A stretch of 64,000 nt of DNA, from NCBI GenBank assembly GCA_002898315.1, contig BEHV01000003.1:105626-169625 (forward strand), given 5' to 3'. The DNA comes from a bacterium HR19. GTDB lineage: Bacteria > Calescibacteriota > Calescibacteriia > Calescibacteriales > Calescibacteriaceae. This document shows, piece after piece, positions 7,966-17,118 of the stretch (the first letter of the stretch is position 1; every line of letters starts with the position of its first letter). Below the pieces are notes generated by a model that ran no database searches, was not told the DNA's origin, and saw only the letters and a list, made by a program, of their open reading frames with translations. A program made the position numbers and the translations under genes.

Positions 7966-8955
7966 TCAAGATGAAATCAGCCCGAAAAGAAAATCAACAA
8001 CATCTCTTAAAATCTGATTTTTCGCCAGCTTACCCTCTATAAGGTCAAGATGTCCTGCCTCATACTCTTTGTAAAGCTTGACCTGCGATGATACAATATC
8101 TAAAATAGGTTTCACACTTTCAGGAGGGGCAAGCTTATCTAAAACACCAGCTATAATGAAAACAGGTTGAGTTATTTTTCTGAACTCATCAGTAAAATTT
8201 ATCTTTCCATCGTATGAGGTAATTTTTTCTTCGTATATCCATTTGAGTATTTGGAATAGGAGTTTAGGTGAAGTTGTGTCAAAACCCTTGACTAGTTTTT
8301 CCCAAAAATCATACGGCGATTCAAAGTTTCTCGTATATGAGGGATACAAAGGAGAGATTTTCAAAATGCTCTTATTCAGCATCAGTGGAACTCCGAAAAG
8401 TCCGAAAAATCCCAACAGCTTCATAAAGTTCTCTCTATACCATATAAGAGGTATTACCTTTGAAACAGGTAGCTTACTGATAGCACCGTATAAATTTCCA
8501 AAAAACTTCATGACAGGAACACCTCTGCCGAAGTAGATAGGGCTACCAAAAGTTATGATTGCGAAGACATTTTCAGGTTTCTGAGATGCATAAGCCAGAG
8601 ACACTATGCCTCCGAGAGAGTGCCCTGCAAGGACAACTTTTTGGGAACGAGTCTTAGCCTTCAAAAACTGAACCGCCTCATCTACATCTTTAAAAACAAA
8701 ATTATCAAATGTGTAATCATATCTTAACTTATTGAGTTTGGAATAGCCGGAACCTCTGAGGTCTATTGCGAATGTATGAAATCCATTTTGAGAAAGTGAA
8801 GGAGCGATTCCCGAATTTCTTCCATGCCAGCTCAGATTATTTTGAGCGTAACCATGAACCAAAAGCACAGGATATGGAAATCTTTTATCTTTCGGAATCC
8901 ATTCAAGAACTCCCACCTTCACACCATCTGATGTTATGAGAGAGTGGATTTGCAT
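7966..8955 (-). CDS. Alpha/beta hydrolase
   Basis: A 329-residue alpha/beta-hydrolase fold protein. Motifs are the oxyanion-hole HGYAQ near residue 34, the nucleophile elbow AGHSLGG with Ser113, an acid in GVLDKLAP, and the catalytic His in EAGHLDLI. A cap region of about 100 residues lies between the nucleophile and the acid. No signal peptide is seen, so it is probably cytoplasmic. The HAD phosphatase gene upstream ends 3 nt before its start, so they form one transcript. Substrate unknown; esterase or lipase-like activity is the default for this group. Confidence 0.85.
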   Translation of the reverse strand: MQIHSLITSDGVKVGVLEWIPKDKRFPYPVLLVHGYAQNNLSWHGRNSGIAPSLSQNGFHTFAIDLRGSGYSKLNKLRYDYTFDNFVFKDVDEAVQFLKAKTRSQKVVLAGHSLGGIVSLAYASQKPENVFAIITFGSPIYFGRGVPVMKFFGNLYGAISKLPVSKVIPLIWYRENFMKLLGFFGLFGVPLMLNKSILKISPLYPSYTRNFESPYDFWEKLVKGFDTTSPKLLFQILKWIYEEKITSYDGKINFTDEFRKITQPVFIIAGVLDKLAPPESVKPILDIVSSQVKLYKEYEAGHLDLIEGKLAKNQILRDVVDFLFGLISS

Positions 8956-8958
8956 ATT

Positions 8959-9627
8959 TTATAGAGTATTGATTATATTCCATCCAAGAGATTTTGCAAA
9001 TTTTTTGAGTTTTGGGTCTGGATTGACCGCAACAGGAATACCGACACTTAGCAGTGTATCAATATCGTAGAAACTATCTGTGTAGAAGTAGCTTTGAGTG
9101 AGGTCAATTTTGTTCTCTCTGGCGAACTTTTTCATCCAGTAAGTTTTTCCTCTTCCTATGCATATTGGCTCAACGACTCTGCCTGTAAAATATCCATCTT
9201 TTGTCTCAAGATCAACAGCAATGACATTTTTTACGCCAATATGTTGAGCAATTGGTTCTATTAGTATTCTGAAATTCCCCGAAAGTATAGCTACTATAAA
9301 TCCATCTTTTTCGTGCTGTCTTATCAGCTCAACCGCTTTTGAAGAAATATATTTTTTCGCCCTATCAAAAACATAAAGAGAAATATCTAAAAAATCTTTC
9401 TCCCTCAGCCCCTTTATGTCTTTGACATTTTCTCTCAAAATATCTTCACCTTTCAGAGTATTTAACCTGTACCTCAAAAGCCATACGTACCAGAGGAAAA
9501 TCTTCAATCTTGAAACTTTTCCTAATCTTATCAGCTCTTCTCCCAGCAATCTGTAAAGATCTTTTTTGACTATCACATAGTCAAGGTCAAAAAAAGCTCC
9601 TTTCTTATAATCTGAGCTTGACATCAT
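8959..9627 (-). CDS. HAD-superfamily phosphatase, SerB-like (HAD-IB group)
   Basis: All four HAD motifs are present: DLDYV (Asp14 nucleophile, Asp16), the Ser of ILSGN, Lys in GRGKTYW, and the acidic pair in TDSFYDID. The cap is the helical type inserted after motif I, as in phosphoserine phosphatase and the HAD-IB group. The motif I residue that is often Thr is Val here, which the family tolerates. The length of 222 residues is normal. It is cotranscribed with the alpha/beta hydrolase 3 nt downstream. The substrate could be phosphoserine or a phospholipid head group; I would not choose. Confidence 0.8.
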   Translation of the reverse strand: MMSSSDYKKGAFFDLDYVIVKKDLYRLLGEELIRLGKVSRLKIFLWYVWLLRYRLNTLKGEDILRENVKDIKGLREKDFLDISLYVFDRAKKYISSKAVELIRQHEKDGFIVAILSGNFRILIEPIAQHIGVKNVIAVDLETKDGYFTGRVVEPICIGRGKTYWMKKFARENKIDLTQSYFYTDSFYDIDTLLSVGIPVAVNPDPKLKKFAKSLGWNIINTL

Positions 9628-9738
9628 CTAAACTCTAAAAATTTTTTTCATCTCACACAAAAATTTCTCCAAACTTTCAGAAAAAAAGAACAGAGAAATC
9701 TCAGAAGATAAAATTGAATTCTCATAGGAGGAGGAAAA

Positions 9739-10590
9739 ATGATAGGAATAATAGGAGGTACAGGACTATACAATATAGAAGGTCTCAAAATAAAAAAAGA
9801 AGTAGATATAGATACTCCTTTCGGGAAACCATCAGATAAAATAGCCGTGGGAGAGCTTGAAGGAGTAGAAGTAGCATTCTTGCCAAGGCACGGCAGAAAA
9901 CACACAATCCCTCCTCACAAAATAAATTTCAGAGCAAATATTTACGCTTTAAAAGTCATCGGAGTAGAAAGAATAGTAAGCGTGTCGGCAGTCGGAAGCA
10001 TGAAAGAACACATAAGACCCGGAGATGCGGTAATCGTATCACAGTTTATAGATATGACCCAATCAAGACCAAGAACATTTTTTGAAGAAGGAATAGTAGC
10101 GCATGTAGGTTTTTCAGACCCGGTTTGTCCAGAGGTATTTACAGCTTTGTATGAATCTTCAAAAGAAGCAGGAGTAATAACTCACAAAGGGGGAACATAT
10201 ATATGTATTGAGGGACCACAGTTCTCTTCAAGAGCGATGAGCAATCTATGGAGACAGTTCGGGGTTGATGTGATAGGAATGACAAATATTCCCGAAGCAT
10301 ATCTCGCAAGAGAAGCAGAAATATGTTATGGAACTTTGGCTTTTCCCACAGATTATGATTGCTGGTATGAAGGAGAAGAAATAGTCACAGCACAGATGGT
10401 AGTTGAAAACCTGAAAAAAAATGTAGAGAAAGCAAAAAAAATAATAAAGTTGTTTCTGAAAAAAATTCCAAAGGAAAGAAGTTGCAAATGTAAAGATGCG
10501 CTAAAAGATGCCATAGTTACCTCCCCAGAAAATATTCCTACACAAGTAAAAGAAAAGCTCAAACCCCTGATAGGAAGGTATGTGAAATGA
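9739..10590 (+). CDS. mtnP: S-methyl-5'-thioadenosine phosphorylase
   Basis: It cleaves methylthioadenosine with phosphate to adenine and methylthioribose-1-phosphate, in methionine salvage. It starts with GIIGGTGLY, has the phosphate-binding RHGRKH, the IEGPQFSSRA motif, and the substrate-specificity TDYDCW near the end, all typical of MTAP rather than purine nucleoside phosphorylase. It is preceded by a strong Shine-Dalgarno site (AGGAGG). The C-terminal tail holds Cys249-Lys-Cys251 in SCKCKDA, a CxC motif known from hyperstable archaeal MTAP II. It lies alone between minus-strand genes. Confidence 0.93.
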   Translation: MIGIIGGTGLYNIEGLKIKKEVDIDTPFGKPSDKIAVGELEGVEVAFLPRHGRKHTIPPHKINFRANIYALKVIGVERIVSVSAVGSMKEHIRPGDAVIVSQFIDMTQSRPRTFFEEGIVAHVGFSDPVCPEVFTALYESSKEAGVITHKGGTYICIEGPQFSSRAMSNLWRQFGVDVIGMTNIPEAYLAREAEICYGTLAFPTDYDCWYEGEEIVTAQMVVENLKKNVEKAKKIIKLFLKKIPKERSCKCKDALKDAIVTSPENIPTQVKEKLKPLIGRYVK

Positions 10591-10596
10591 AATTTT

Positions 10597-11241
10597 TTAT
10601 GGCTCCCAGCTCACAATTTCCTCTTTAATTCCTTTTCTTTTATTTATCACTCTTGCCATGATGAAAAGGAGGTCTGAAAGACGGTTGAGATATATAAGAC
10701 AATTTTCATTTATCTTCTCATAAGACATAAGTTCGCTGACTTCTCTTTCCGCTCTCCTTGCAACCACCCTTGCTATGTGAAGCAGTGATGCTTCCTCACT
10801 TCCTCCCGGGAGTATAAAATCTTCAAGAGGTTCAAGGTCTTTGAGATATGATCTCTCAACATCTTCAAGCCAATCTATCATCTTTTTTATGACCCTCTTT
10901 TTTTCTTTATCAATTGAGTCGGAGGGTTTGATGTATCTTGCAAGGTCTCCGGCAAGAATAAAAAGGTGGTTCTGAACACGCTTCAAAACCTCAACTATAT
11001 CTGAAAAATTACTATCTTTTGAAATAACCGATATGGCATATCCCAAAAAACTTGCGAGTTCATCTACAGAACCGTATGCTTCCACTCTTGGGTGATGTTT
11101 TGAAAGAACAAATCCCCCGACAATATATGTCTGTCCCTTATCTCCAAACTTAGTGGTTATGACAGAAAGCCTCACCCCTTTTCTTTCTTTCTTCTCCTCC
11201 TTTCCCCTCCGTATTTCTTCTTCTTTCTTCTCCTCTGACAT
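10597..11241 (-). CDS. Cob(I)yrinic acid a,c-diamide adenosyltransferase, PduO type
   Basis: This enzyme transfers adenosyl from ATP to cob(I)alamin, making coenzyme B12. Family marks are TKFGDKGQT near residue 30, YGSVDELASFLG, PGGSEEASLLHIAR with the ATP-binding VARRAERE, and LNRLSDLLF near the end. The core matches PduO/MMAB in length. The first 23 residues are an unusual Lys/Glu-rich extension (EEKKEEEIRRGKEEKK) not needed for the fold. No B12-dependent enzyme is adjacent, though an acyl-CoA carboxylase subunit of the propionate type lies at 36367. Confidence 0.9.
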   Translation of the reverse strand: MSEEKKEEEIRRGKEEKKERKGVRLSVITTKFGDKGQTYIVGGFVLSKHHPRVEAYGSVDELASFLGYAISVISKDSNFSDIVEVLKRVQNHLFILAGDLARYIKPSDSIDKEKKRVIKKMIDWLEDVERSYLKDLEPLEDFILPGGSEEASLLHIARVVARRAEREVSELMSYEKINENCLIYLNRLSDLLFIMARVINKRKGIKEEIVSWEP

Positions 11242-11272
11242 AGTTAAAATGATTACTCAAAAGAACAAGATT

Positions 11273-12649
11273 TTACTTTTTCCCAAGAGAATTGATGTAA
11301 GGGATTATATCTTTTACATATGGCAAAGATATAAATTTCTCTTCAAGGTCAAATTTCTTTTTCATTTTTCCTGTTATGATAGCTTCTGGATTTATCCTTT
11401 TTGCTTCTTTTACTCTCTGTTCAAAAAAAGATGGAGTTCTTATCTCACCGAGCAAGCCGATCTCTCCGAAAGCCACCCTTTTTCCAATAGGTATTCCAAG
11501 GTATGAGCTGGTTATAGATAGAGCAACTGCAAGGTCCATAGATACATCTGAGATTTTAAGTCCCCCAGCAACATTCAGAAAAACATCTTTATCCCACAGA
11601 GTAATTCCGGCAAATTTTTCAAGAACCGCTATAATTGTGTTCAACCTGACAACATCGTATCCTTGAGAAGTTCTGCGAGGGACGCCGAAAGGAGTCCTTG
11701 ATACAAGTGCCTGAATCTCAATTATATAAACTCGCGTTCCCTCAACGACAGCAGAAATAGACGCTCCCGGAAAGTTCATAACATCTTCGTCTAAAAAGGC
11801 AGTAGAAGGATCAGAAACTTCTTCTAAACCCTTTCCTGTCATTACAAATATACCGAGCTCTCCCGTTGAACCGAATCTGTTCTTCGTCGCTCTCACAACC
11901 CTTGTCATTCCTTCTGCTTCAACATATATCACTACATCTACCATGTGTTCAAGCATTTTCGGTCCCGCTACAACTCCTTCTTTTGTCACGTGCCCCACAA
12001 GTATAACGGGAATCCTATATCTTCTCGCAAAATCAACAGATTGTTGAGTTATCTCTCTCACTTGTGTTATAGTTCCGGGAGAAGAATCAACAAATTCGGA
12101 GTAAAAACTCTGAATAGCATCAAGTATAAGCAAACCATCTTTTCTAAATATTTTCTTTGCGTGTGAAAAAACTTTCTCTATATTGTTCTCAAAAAGGAGG
12201 TATAGCTTTGACGATCTGAAGTTTTCTTCGTTTGATATTCTTTTCACTCTGCTAGCAATTTGCATCACTGATTCCTCTGATGAGACATAGAGAACATCTG
12301 TATCTTTTGAAACATTGAGAGCAGATTGCAAAAGAAGGGTTGATTTACCAACTCCCGGCTCACCTCCGATGAGAATGACAGAACCCGGAACTATACCTCC
12401 ACCGAGAACCCTATCAAACTCTCCTACTGATGTTTTTATTCTGTAATCTATTTCGTTTTTTTGCGCGATGAAATAAATCGGTTCTGGCTCGCTTTCTAAT
12501 TTTCTACTTTCGTCTTTTTCCAGCTCCTCTTTCTTTCTTCCTTTCTTCTTCTTTTCTTCTTCATATATCAGGGTATTCCACTGCTCGCAAGATGGGCATC
12601 TTCCAAACCACTTCGGAGTTGAAAATCCGCAGTTCTGACAGATATACAT
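11273..12649 (-). CDS. radA: DNA repair protein RadA
   Basis: RadA is a RecA-like hexameric ATPase that drives branch migration in recombination. The N-terminal zinc finger is intact (Cys4, Cys7, Cys18, Cys21). The Walker A motif GGEPGVGKST is at 95-104, the RadA-specific KNRFG at 256-260, and the C-terminal part has the Lon-protease-like domain (GVPRRTSQGYD, then KISDVSMDLA). A charged Lys/Glu linker (about 31-55) between zinc finger and ATPase is somewhat longer than usual. The length of 458 is normal. Mono-genic between the PduO gene and mazG. Confidence 0.95.
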   Translation of the reverse strand: MYICQNCGFSTPKWFGRCPSCEQWNTLIYEEEKKKKGRKKEELEKDESRKLESEPEPIYFIAQKNEIDYRIKTSVGEFDRVLGGGIVPGSVILIGGEPGVGKSTLLLQSALNVSKDTDVLYVSSEESVMQIASRVKRISNEENFRSSKLYLLFENNIEKVFSHAKKIFRKDGLLILDAIQSFYSEFVDSSPGTITQVREITQQSVDFARRYRIPVILVGHVTKEGVVAGPKMLEHMVDVVIYVEAEGMTRVVRATKNRFGSTGELGIFVMTGKGLEEVSDPSTAFLDEDVMNFPGASISAVVEGTRVYIIEIQALVSRTPFGVPRRTSQGYDVVRLNTIIAVLEKFAGITLWDKDVFLNVAGGLKISDVSMDLAVALSITSSYLGIPIGKRVAFGEIGLLGEIRTPSFFEQRVKEAKRINPEAIITGKMKKKFDLEEKFISLPYVKDIIPYINSLGKK

Positions 12650-12741
12650 AAGATTTATTTAGTCATCTTTCAGAATAAAATTGGTCAAAAATTCGTCTTC
12701 CCATCAAAAACTTCTGCTTCATATTTATTAACTTCAATATC

Positions 12742-13452
12742 TTACTTTTCGCCCTCTTCACCCTGAATATAATCTTTCATTTTCTTTCTGAGCTCTTCTT
12801 CTGGATTTACATTATGCAATGCTGAAACGAAGGCAAGAGTAAAAAGTATCTCACGAACTGAGTTTTTTATCTTCTCTTTATCTTCATCTTGAAGCAAATC
12901 ATCAATCATCTTCTTTAACTTGACAGAAATATCAGATTTATCAACACTATTTTTTATATCTCCCGCGTTGATTTTCTTTTCAAAGAACCTGTAAGCGAAA
13001 TATAGCGACGGCATAGAGATTTTCAAATCTTTCCCGCTCCCCTTCCCGGCTGATTCGCTTCTTTTCATTCTCTCCCAGTTTCTGAGAACCTCTTCGGGAG
13101 TGCTTAGCTTCTTATCTCCAAAAATATGAGGATGCCTTGATATAAGTTTTGATATGAGAGATAAAAAGACATCTTTCAAAGAAAGCTCACCTTCCTGTTC
13201 CAATATTTTTATGATAAAGAGAGATACAAGAATAACATCTCCAAGCTCATTTTTCAGGGCGGAAAAATCACCGCTATCTATACATTCTAAAACCTCGTAT
13301 GCTTCTTCAACTATCTTGAACTTCACACTTTCAACGGTTTGAGTTCTATCCCACGGACACTCTGCTCGGAGTATATTTATAATAGACCAGAGTTCCTCAA
13401 AACTTCCTTCTACTTCACCTGTGATAAAATGATTTTTATCAAGAAGTTTCAC
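12742..13452 (-). CDS. mazG: Nucleoside triphosphate pyrophosphohydrolase MazG
   Basis: It hydrolyses nucleoside triphosphates to monophosphate and pyrophosphate, removing aberrant nucleotides and lowering ppGpp in E. coli. Recognised by ECPWDRTQT, KIVEEAYEV and ELGDVILV (the four-helix metal-binding core EExxE..ExxD) and SRHPHIFG. The length of 236 covers the N-terminal domain and a shortened C-terminal domain. The start is GTG at 13452; TAAGAT ends 3 nt upstream of it. A second NTP-cleaning enzyme, RdgB, lies at 1188. Confidence 0.9.
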   Translation of the reverse strand: MKLLDKNHFITGEVEGSFEELWSIINILRAECPWDRTQTVESVKFKIVEEAYEVLECIDSGDFSALKNELGDVILVSLFIIKILEQEGELSLKDVFLSLISKLISRHPHIFGDKKLSTPEEVLRNWERMKRSESAGKGSGKDLKISMPSLYFAYRFFEKKINAGDIKNSVDKSDISVKLKKMIDDLLQDEDKEKIKNSVREILFTLAFVSALHNVNPEEELRKKMKDYIQGEEGEK

Positions 13453-13546
13453 TTTATCTTAAAAGTAATTACAAATGGTCAGATATTGATTTTCACACAA
13501 AAACAGACCTTCGGAGGAACTTGAACAAAAGAAAAAACAAATAAAA

Positions 13547-14806
13547 TCACAAGTAAATGTACTCTTGAAGCTCTTCTTCTGAAATCCTGTATCTTCTTAT
13601 CTCCTGATCAACTTTTTCTTCTTTTTTCTTCTCATCAACTGCCTGCTCCTTCTTCTGTTCTTCAAGAGATTTTTTCGTAAGGTACATCTGATATGCAAGT
13701 TCAACGGCTGCCTTCATAGATGACGGGTCTGCTATTCCCTTACCAGCTATATTATAAGCGGTCCCGTGGTCTGGGGATGTTCTTATTATAGGTATTCCTA
13801 TTGTAAGATTCACAGCGTTATCAAAATCAACGAGCTTGACAGGTATAAGCCCTTGGTCGTGATACATAGCTATTATTGCATCAAACTGCTTATTGTATGC
13901 TTTCCAGAAAGCGGTATCAGGAGAAAGAGGTCCTTCAGCATCTATACCTATGCTTCTCATTGAAACAATGGCAGGGTATATCATATCTTTCTCTTCATCT
14001 CCGAATATTCCACCTTCTCCCGCGTGCGGATTCAAACCACAAACTCCTATTTTCGGATTTTTCAGTCCAAAATACTGCCTCAACGTCTTCCAAGTCAGAA
14101 GTCCAACTTTATATATCCTCTGGGGAGTTATTCTCATAGATACATCTTTGAGTGGGACATGAATCGTGACGAGAGAGACCTTAAAGTGTTTTGAGACGAA
14201 CATCATTGTGAATTCTTTTGTTCCGGTAAGTTCTGCTATCATTTCGGTATGTCCTCCGTATCTAAATCCCGCTTCGTTTATTATCTCTTTGTTTATAGGT
14301 GCGGTAACTATTGCGTGAACATATCCGTCTAAGCAAGCTTTTACAGCTTCTTTCACATAGTTCACCATAGCTCTCCCACAGTTTCTATCAGGACGACCGT
14401 ATCTCAACCTTGTCATCTTGAGATTTGAAATGCTTTTGACAAGCAGTTCTTTTTCTCCAAGAGCTATACTTTTGAGATTATCAAGAGTAGATATTTCTCT
14501 GAATCTGACTTTCAAACCTATGTCTTCAGCTAATTTTGTAAGGACTCCTTTATCTCCAAATATGATGGGGAAAATCTTTTTTCTGATGGATTTATCTAAA
14601 AGGGCTTTTACCGTAACTTCGGGACCTATTCCTGTAGGGTCCCCCATAGATACTCCTATTATAACTTTACCTTCTGCGGTCTCTCCTGATTCGGTTATTT
14701 GTATTTTTGGGAGCCGTCCTCTTCTGCCTCTCTTTTCCTTTTTGTCTAATTTAATTTCTTGTTTTTTATCTCTATAAACATTTTTTGCTTTTGGGCGTCT
14801 ACCCAT
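13547..14806 (-). CDS. pdxA: 4-hydroxythreonine-4-phosphate dehydrogenase with N- and C-terminal extensions
   Basis: PdxA oxidises 4-phosphohydroxythreonine in the DXP-dependent pyridoxal phosphate pathway. The core has GDPTGIGPEV and the metal ligands in GGHTEM, NPHAGEGG and MYHDQG, all family-defining. At 419 residues it is about 90 longer than usual. The first 47 residues are basic (GRRPKAK, KRGRRGRLPK) and resemble AT-hooks loosely. The C-terminal 45 residues are Lys/Glu-rich. The start is firm: AGGAGGTG stands at 14815-14822 just upstream. It overlaps the end of the upstream surA-like gene by 61 bp. The surA-pdxA order is also found in Proteobacteria. Confidence 0.93.
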   Translation of the reverse strand: MGRRPKAKNVYRDKKQEIKLDKKEKRGRRGRLPKIQITESGETAEGKVIIGVSMGDPTGIGPEVTVKALLDKSIRKKIFPIIFGDKGVLTKLAEDIGLKVRFREISTLDNLKSIALGEKELLVKSISNLKMTRLRYGRPDRNCGRAMVNYVKEAVKACLDGYVHAIVTAPINKEIINEAGFRYGGHTEMIAELTGTKEFTMMFVSKHFKVSLVTIHVPLKDVSMRITPQRIYKVGLLTWKTLRQYFGLKNPKIGVCGLNPHAGEGGIFGDEEKDMIYPAIVSMRSIGIDAEGPLSPDTAFWKAYNKQFDAIIAMYHDQGLIPVKLVDFDNAVNLTIGIPIIRTSPDHGTAYNIAGKGIADPSSMKAAVELAYQMYLTKKSLEEQKKEQAVDEKKKEEKVDQEIRRYRISEEELQEYIYL

Positions 14807-15600
14807 CTTTCAAACACCTCCTTATACTTTTGTTTGATGTAAAAATCCCTGAACGCCGGGTCATCTTTTAAATTAGAAAAATCTGGCTTGAATATATCTT
14901 TTATAAAGAAAATAATCTTTTTTCCGTCATCTGTGTTAATGACAGAAAAACCTGTTGAAGGTAGGGAGAATATTGCATCATCAAACTGCTTCATCAGTTC
15001 TCCTCTTCTAACCCACCCAAGAGAAGAAAACTCATTTACATCATAGAACCGTTTTTCTGTATCAGATTTTTCTCCGGAGCTCTTTATCTCTTTATAAAGA
15101 ACATATCTTTTTTCAAAGTCCTTTTCTATCTTATCTTTGTTTTTGTTGTAGAACTTCAAGATTTCTTCATCAGATATGAAATTCACTCCAACAACATAAA
15201 AGAAAAGTTCATCTGAAATTTTTTTGGCTTTTATAAGGTTTCTGTATTCATCTAAGGTGATCCCTTTTTTCAAGAGTTCGTACTCTACCTCTTTTATACT
15301 TGCTTTGTGAATTTTTTCAATGAGTGAATCTATTTCATCTCTTGATAAAGAGATGCCAGATTTACTTGCGAATTCAAGTATGACATATGAATTGACTATA
15401 AAATCAAGGGCGTCATCATAGCTTTCAAAACCGAAGACATCTTTTACTGACTCAACAAAACTTTTCGTTATAACTCTTTTTTCTACAACTCCAATAACTT
15501 CGTCGTCATAAGTGTTTGCTGATAGGATATTTGGAAAAGCAAAACAGAGAATGACAAGCATTGCACAAAGCGCCGATAAAAGATTTGATGCAGAACTCAT
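14746..15600 (-). CDS. SurA-like periplasmic chaperone (N-terminal SurA and parvulin-like domain)
   Basis: A signal peptide (CAMLVILCFAFPNILSA) leads into a SurA-type helical N-terminal domain: a strand like DDEVIGVVEKRVITKS, then helices with FIVNSYVILEFA and an inner LLKKGITLDEYR. A single, weakly conserved parvulin-like domain follows, with SSLGWVRRGEL and a DAIFSLP strand-helix unit, then a C-terminal helix. The expected role is folding of outer-membrane proteins in the periplasm. The catalytic prolyl isomerase residues are not obvious, so chaperone-only function is possible. Directly upstream of, and overlapping, pdxA, as in enteric bacteria. Confidence 0.8.
   Translation of the reverse strand: MSSASNLLSALCAMLVILCFAFPNILSANTYDDEVIGVVEKRVITKSFVESVKDVFGFESYDDALDFIVNSYVILEFASKSGISLSRDEIDSLIEKIHKASIKEVEYELLKKGITLDEYRNLIKAKKISDELFFYVVGVNFISDEEILKFYNKNKDKIEKDFEKRYVLYKEIKSSGEKSDTEKRFYDVNEFSSLGWVRRGELMKQFDDAIFSLPSTGFSVINTDDGKKIIFFIKDIFKPDFSNLKDDPAFRDFYIKQKYKEVFERWVDAQKQKMFIEIKNKKLN
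14815..14822 (-). promoter_or_regulatory. Strong Shine-Dalgarno site fixing the long pdxA start
   Basis: AGGAGGTG on the minus strand ends 8 nt before the ATG at 14806. It lies inside the 3' end of the surA-like gene, and shows that the basic N-terminal extension of PdxA is translated. Confidence 0.7.
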
Positions 15601-15616
15601 AGTTTTCTTTAATTTT

Positions 15617-16231
15617 TTACTTTCCTGTTTTCAGCTTCTGTTTATTAATTTTCTGAGATGAAATAATTTTATCTATTATTCCGTATTCAAGTGCTTCTTG
15701 CGGAGACATGAAGAAATCTCGCTGAGTATCCTGTTCAATTTTAGAAATGGGTTGCTTCGTATGATTAGATAATATTTCATTGACAATAGCTTTCAGTCGC
15801 AGAATCTCTTTTGCGTGGATTTCTATATCTTGTGCTGTTCCTTCAATTCCTCCCCACGGTTGATGTAGCATTATTCTTGAATGGGGAAGAGCAAACCTTT
15901 TGCCGGGAGTTCCACCCGCAAGTAGAACAGTAGCCATAGAAGCGCACTGACCTATACATATTGTGTTTATATCAGCCGAAACATATTGCATAGTATCGTA
16001 TATAGCAAGTCCAGCGGTTATACTTCCGCCAGGCGAGTTTATATAAAGAAATATATCTTTCTCTTGGTCTTCTGCATCAAGGTAGAGGAGCTGAGCTATA
16101 ATGAGGTTTGCGACCTGATCTGTTATAGGAGAGCCGAGAAAAATTATTCGCTCGCTCAAAAGCCTTGACCAAATATCGTAAGCTCTCTCTCCCCTTGCGG
16201 TCTGCTCTATTACAAAAGGAATATACAACAT
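15617..16231 (-). CDS. clpP: ATP-dependent Clp protease proteolytic subunit
   Basis: ClpP forms the tetradecameric serine protease chamber used with ClpX or ClpA. From the ATG at 16231 the protein has 204 residues and the catalytic triad falls at Ser98 (GQCASMAT), His123 (MLHQPWGG) and Asp172, the classical ClpP spacing. It starts [19 protein letters not shown], typical of the family. An in-frame extension up to 16306 would add a Phe-rich leader without match and is rejected. The residues around the nucleophile (CASMAT rather than AASMGA) are slightly unusual. Next gene downstream on the same strand is surA-like; no clpX is adjacent. Confidence 0.95.
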   Translation of the reverse strand: MLYIPFVIEQTARGERAYDIWSRLLSERIIFLGSPITDQVANLIIAQLLYLDAEDQEKDIFLYINSPGGSITAGLAIYDTMQYVSADINTICIGQCASMATVLLAGGTPGKRFALPHSRIMLHQPWGGIEGTAQDIEIHAKEILRLKAIVNEILSNHTKQPISKIEQDTQRDFFMSPQEALEYGIIDKIISSQKINKQKLKTGK

Positions 16232-16295
16232 ATCAAAAAATGTTAATAAAAAAAATTTAAAAAGTTCAAAGTTAAAAACAAATGAAACCGAAAAG

Positions 16296-17063
16296 TCAAA
16301 GTTCAAGAAGTTTTTCCATCATCTTTGCGTTTATTACTGCCTGAACCCTTGGGTGATTATTGAAATAAATGAAAATCTTTTCAAACTCTCCCGCAGAGTT
16401 TATCTTCTCTTTCCATTCCGACAGCTCATCAGAAGAGTAAAGATAATCGTACCTTTCCTCGGGTTTTTCGTGATTGTACCACTTTTCAGCATTTCTGCCG
16501 TGAAATCTTATATATGCAAACTTTTTGGTAGTGACAACAAAAACAGGAGGAATAAGCCCATGTATCCTCGGCTCATCAACACAGACAAAACAAGAATCAA
16601 GCTTTTCAAGAAGATAAAATGTGTCATCTGAGATCCACTCCACAGACCTGAATTCAAAAGCCAAATCGTAATCATAAAAAATATCACGAAGTTTTTTAAC
16701 ATAGTCCTTCGCCCGCTCGCTTTTGTGAAACGAGTGAGGGAACTGAAAAAGCAAAACACCAAGAGTATCTCCAAACGCCTTTAAAACATCTTTCATAGCT
16801 TCAACATCTTTCTCACCGAAATCCCTCACATGAGTAAAAACCTGATTTGCTTTCACCGAAAAAACAAAATTCCCCTTCACTTTTTTTCTCATTCCCTCAA
16901 CAACTTTTGGAGAAGGTATCCTGTAATATGTTGAATTTACTTCGGTGGTTCTGAAATGCTTTGAGTAAAAACTCAAAAATTCGCTCTTCCTGATGCTCTT
17001 TGGATAAAAGTATCCGTACCAATCCTCGTAGCTGAAACCAGATGTTCCAATAAGTTTTTCCAT
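16296..17063 (-). CDS. DUF72 family protein
   Basis: A 255-residue TIM-barrel-like protein of the DUF72 (YecE) family, function unknown. Family marks are [11 protein letters not shown] at the start, [36 protein letters not shown], and the [10 protein letters not shown] near the end. The start is placed at the ATG at 17063 because the family begins with this glycine-rich strand; the longer in-frame reading to 17321 runs over the opposite-strand CCA gene and has no family match. Located just upstream of clpP on the same strand; no link in function is known. Confidence 0.85.
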   Translation of the reverse strand: MEKLIGTSGFSYEDWYGYFYPKSIRKSEFLSFYSKHFRTTEVNSTYYRIPSPKVVEGMRKKVKGNFVFSVKANQVFTHVRDFGEKDVEAMKDVLKAFGDTLGVLLFQFPHSFHKSERAKDYVKKLRDIFYDYDLAFEFRSVEWISDDTFYLLEKLDSCFVCVDEPRIHGLIPPVFVVTTKKFAYIRFHGRNAEKWYNHEKPEERYDYLYSSDELSEWKEKINSAGEFEKIFIYFNNHPRVQAVINAKMMEKLLEL

Positions 17064-17118
17064 CCAAACTAAAAAATATAAAAAGTCGTAGCAAATAGAC
17101 AAAATAATAAAAATCAAA

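Noticed and set aside
7945-7969. TTGAAC/GTTCAA inverted repeat between gltX and the hydrolase gene
   Set aside because: Only six AT-rich pairs and no T tract; too weak to call a terminator.
14418-14777. Open frame on the plus strand opposite pdxA
   Set aside because: Fully antisense to conserved PdxA motifs; composition and lack of motifs indicate a shadow.
16232-16306. Upstream extension of clpP
   Set aside because: The extra residues are a Phe-rich stretch; the later ATG gives the classical catalytic spacing Ser98/His123/Asp172.
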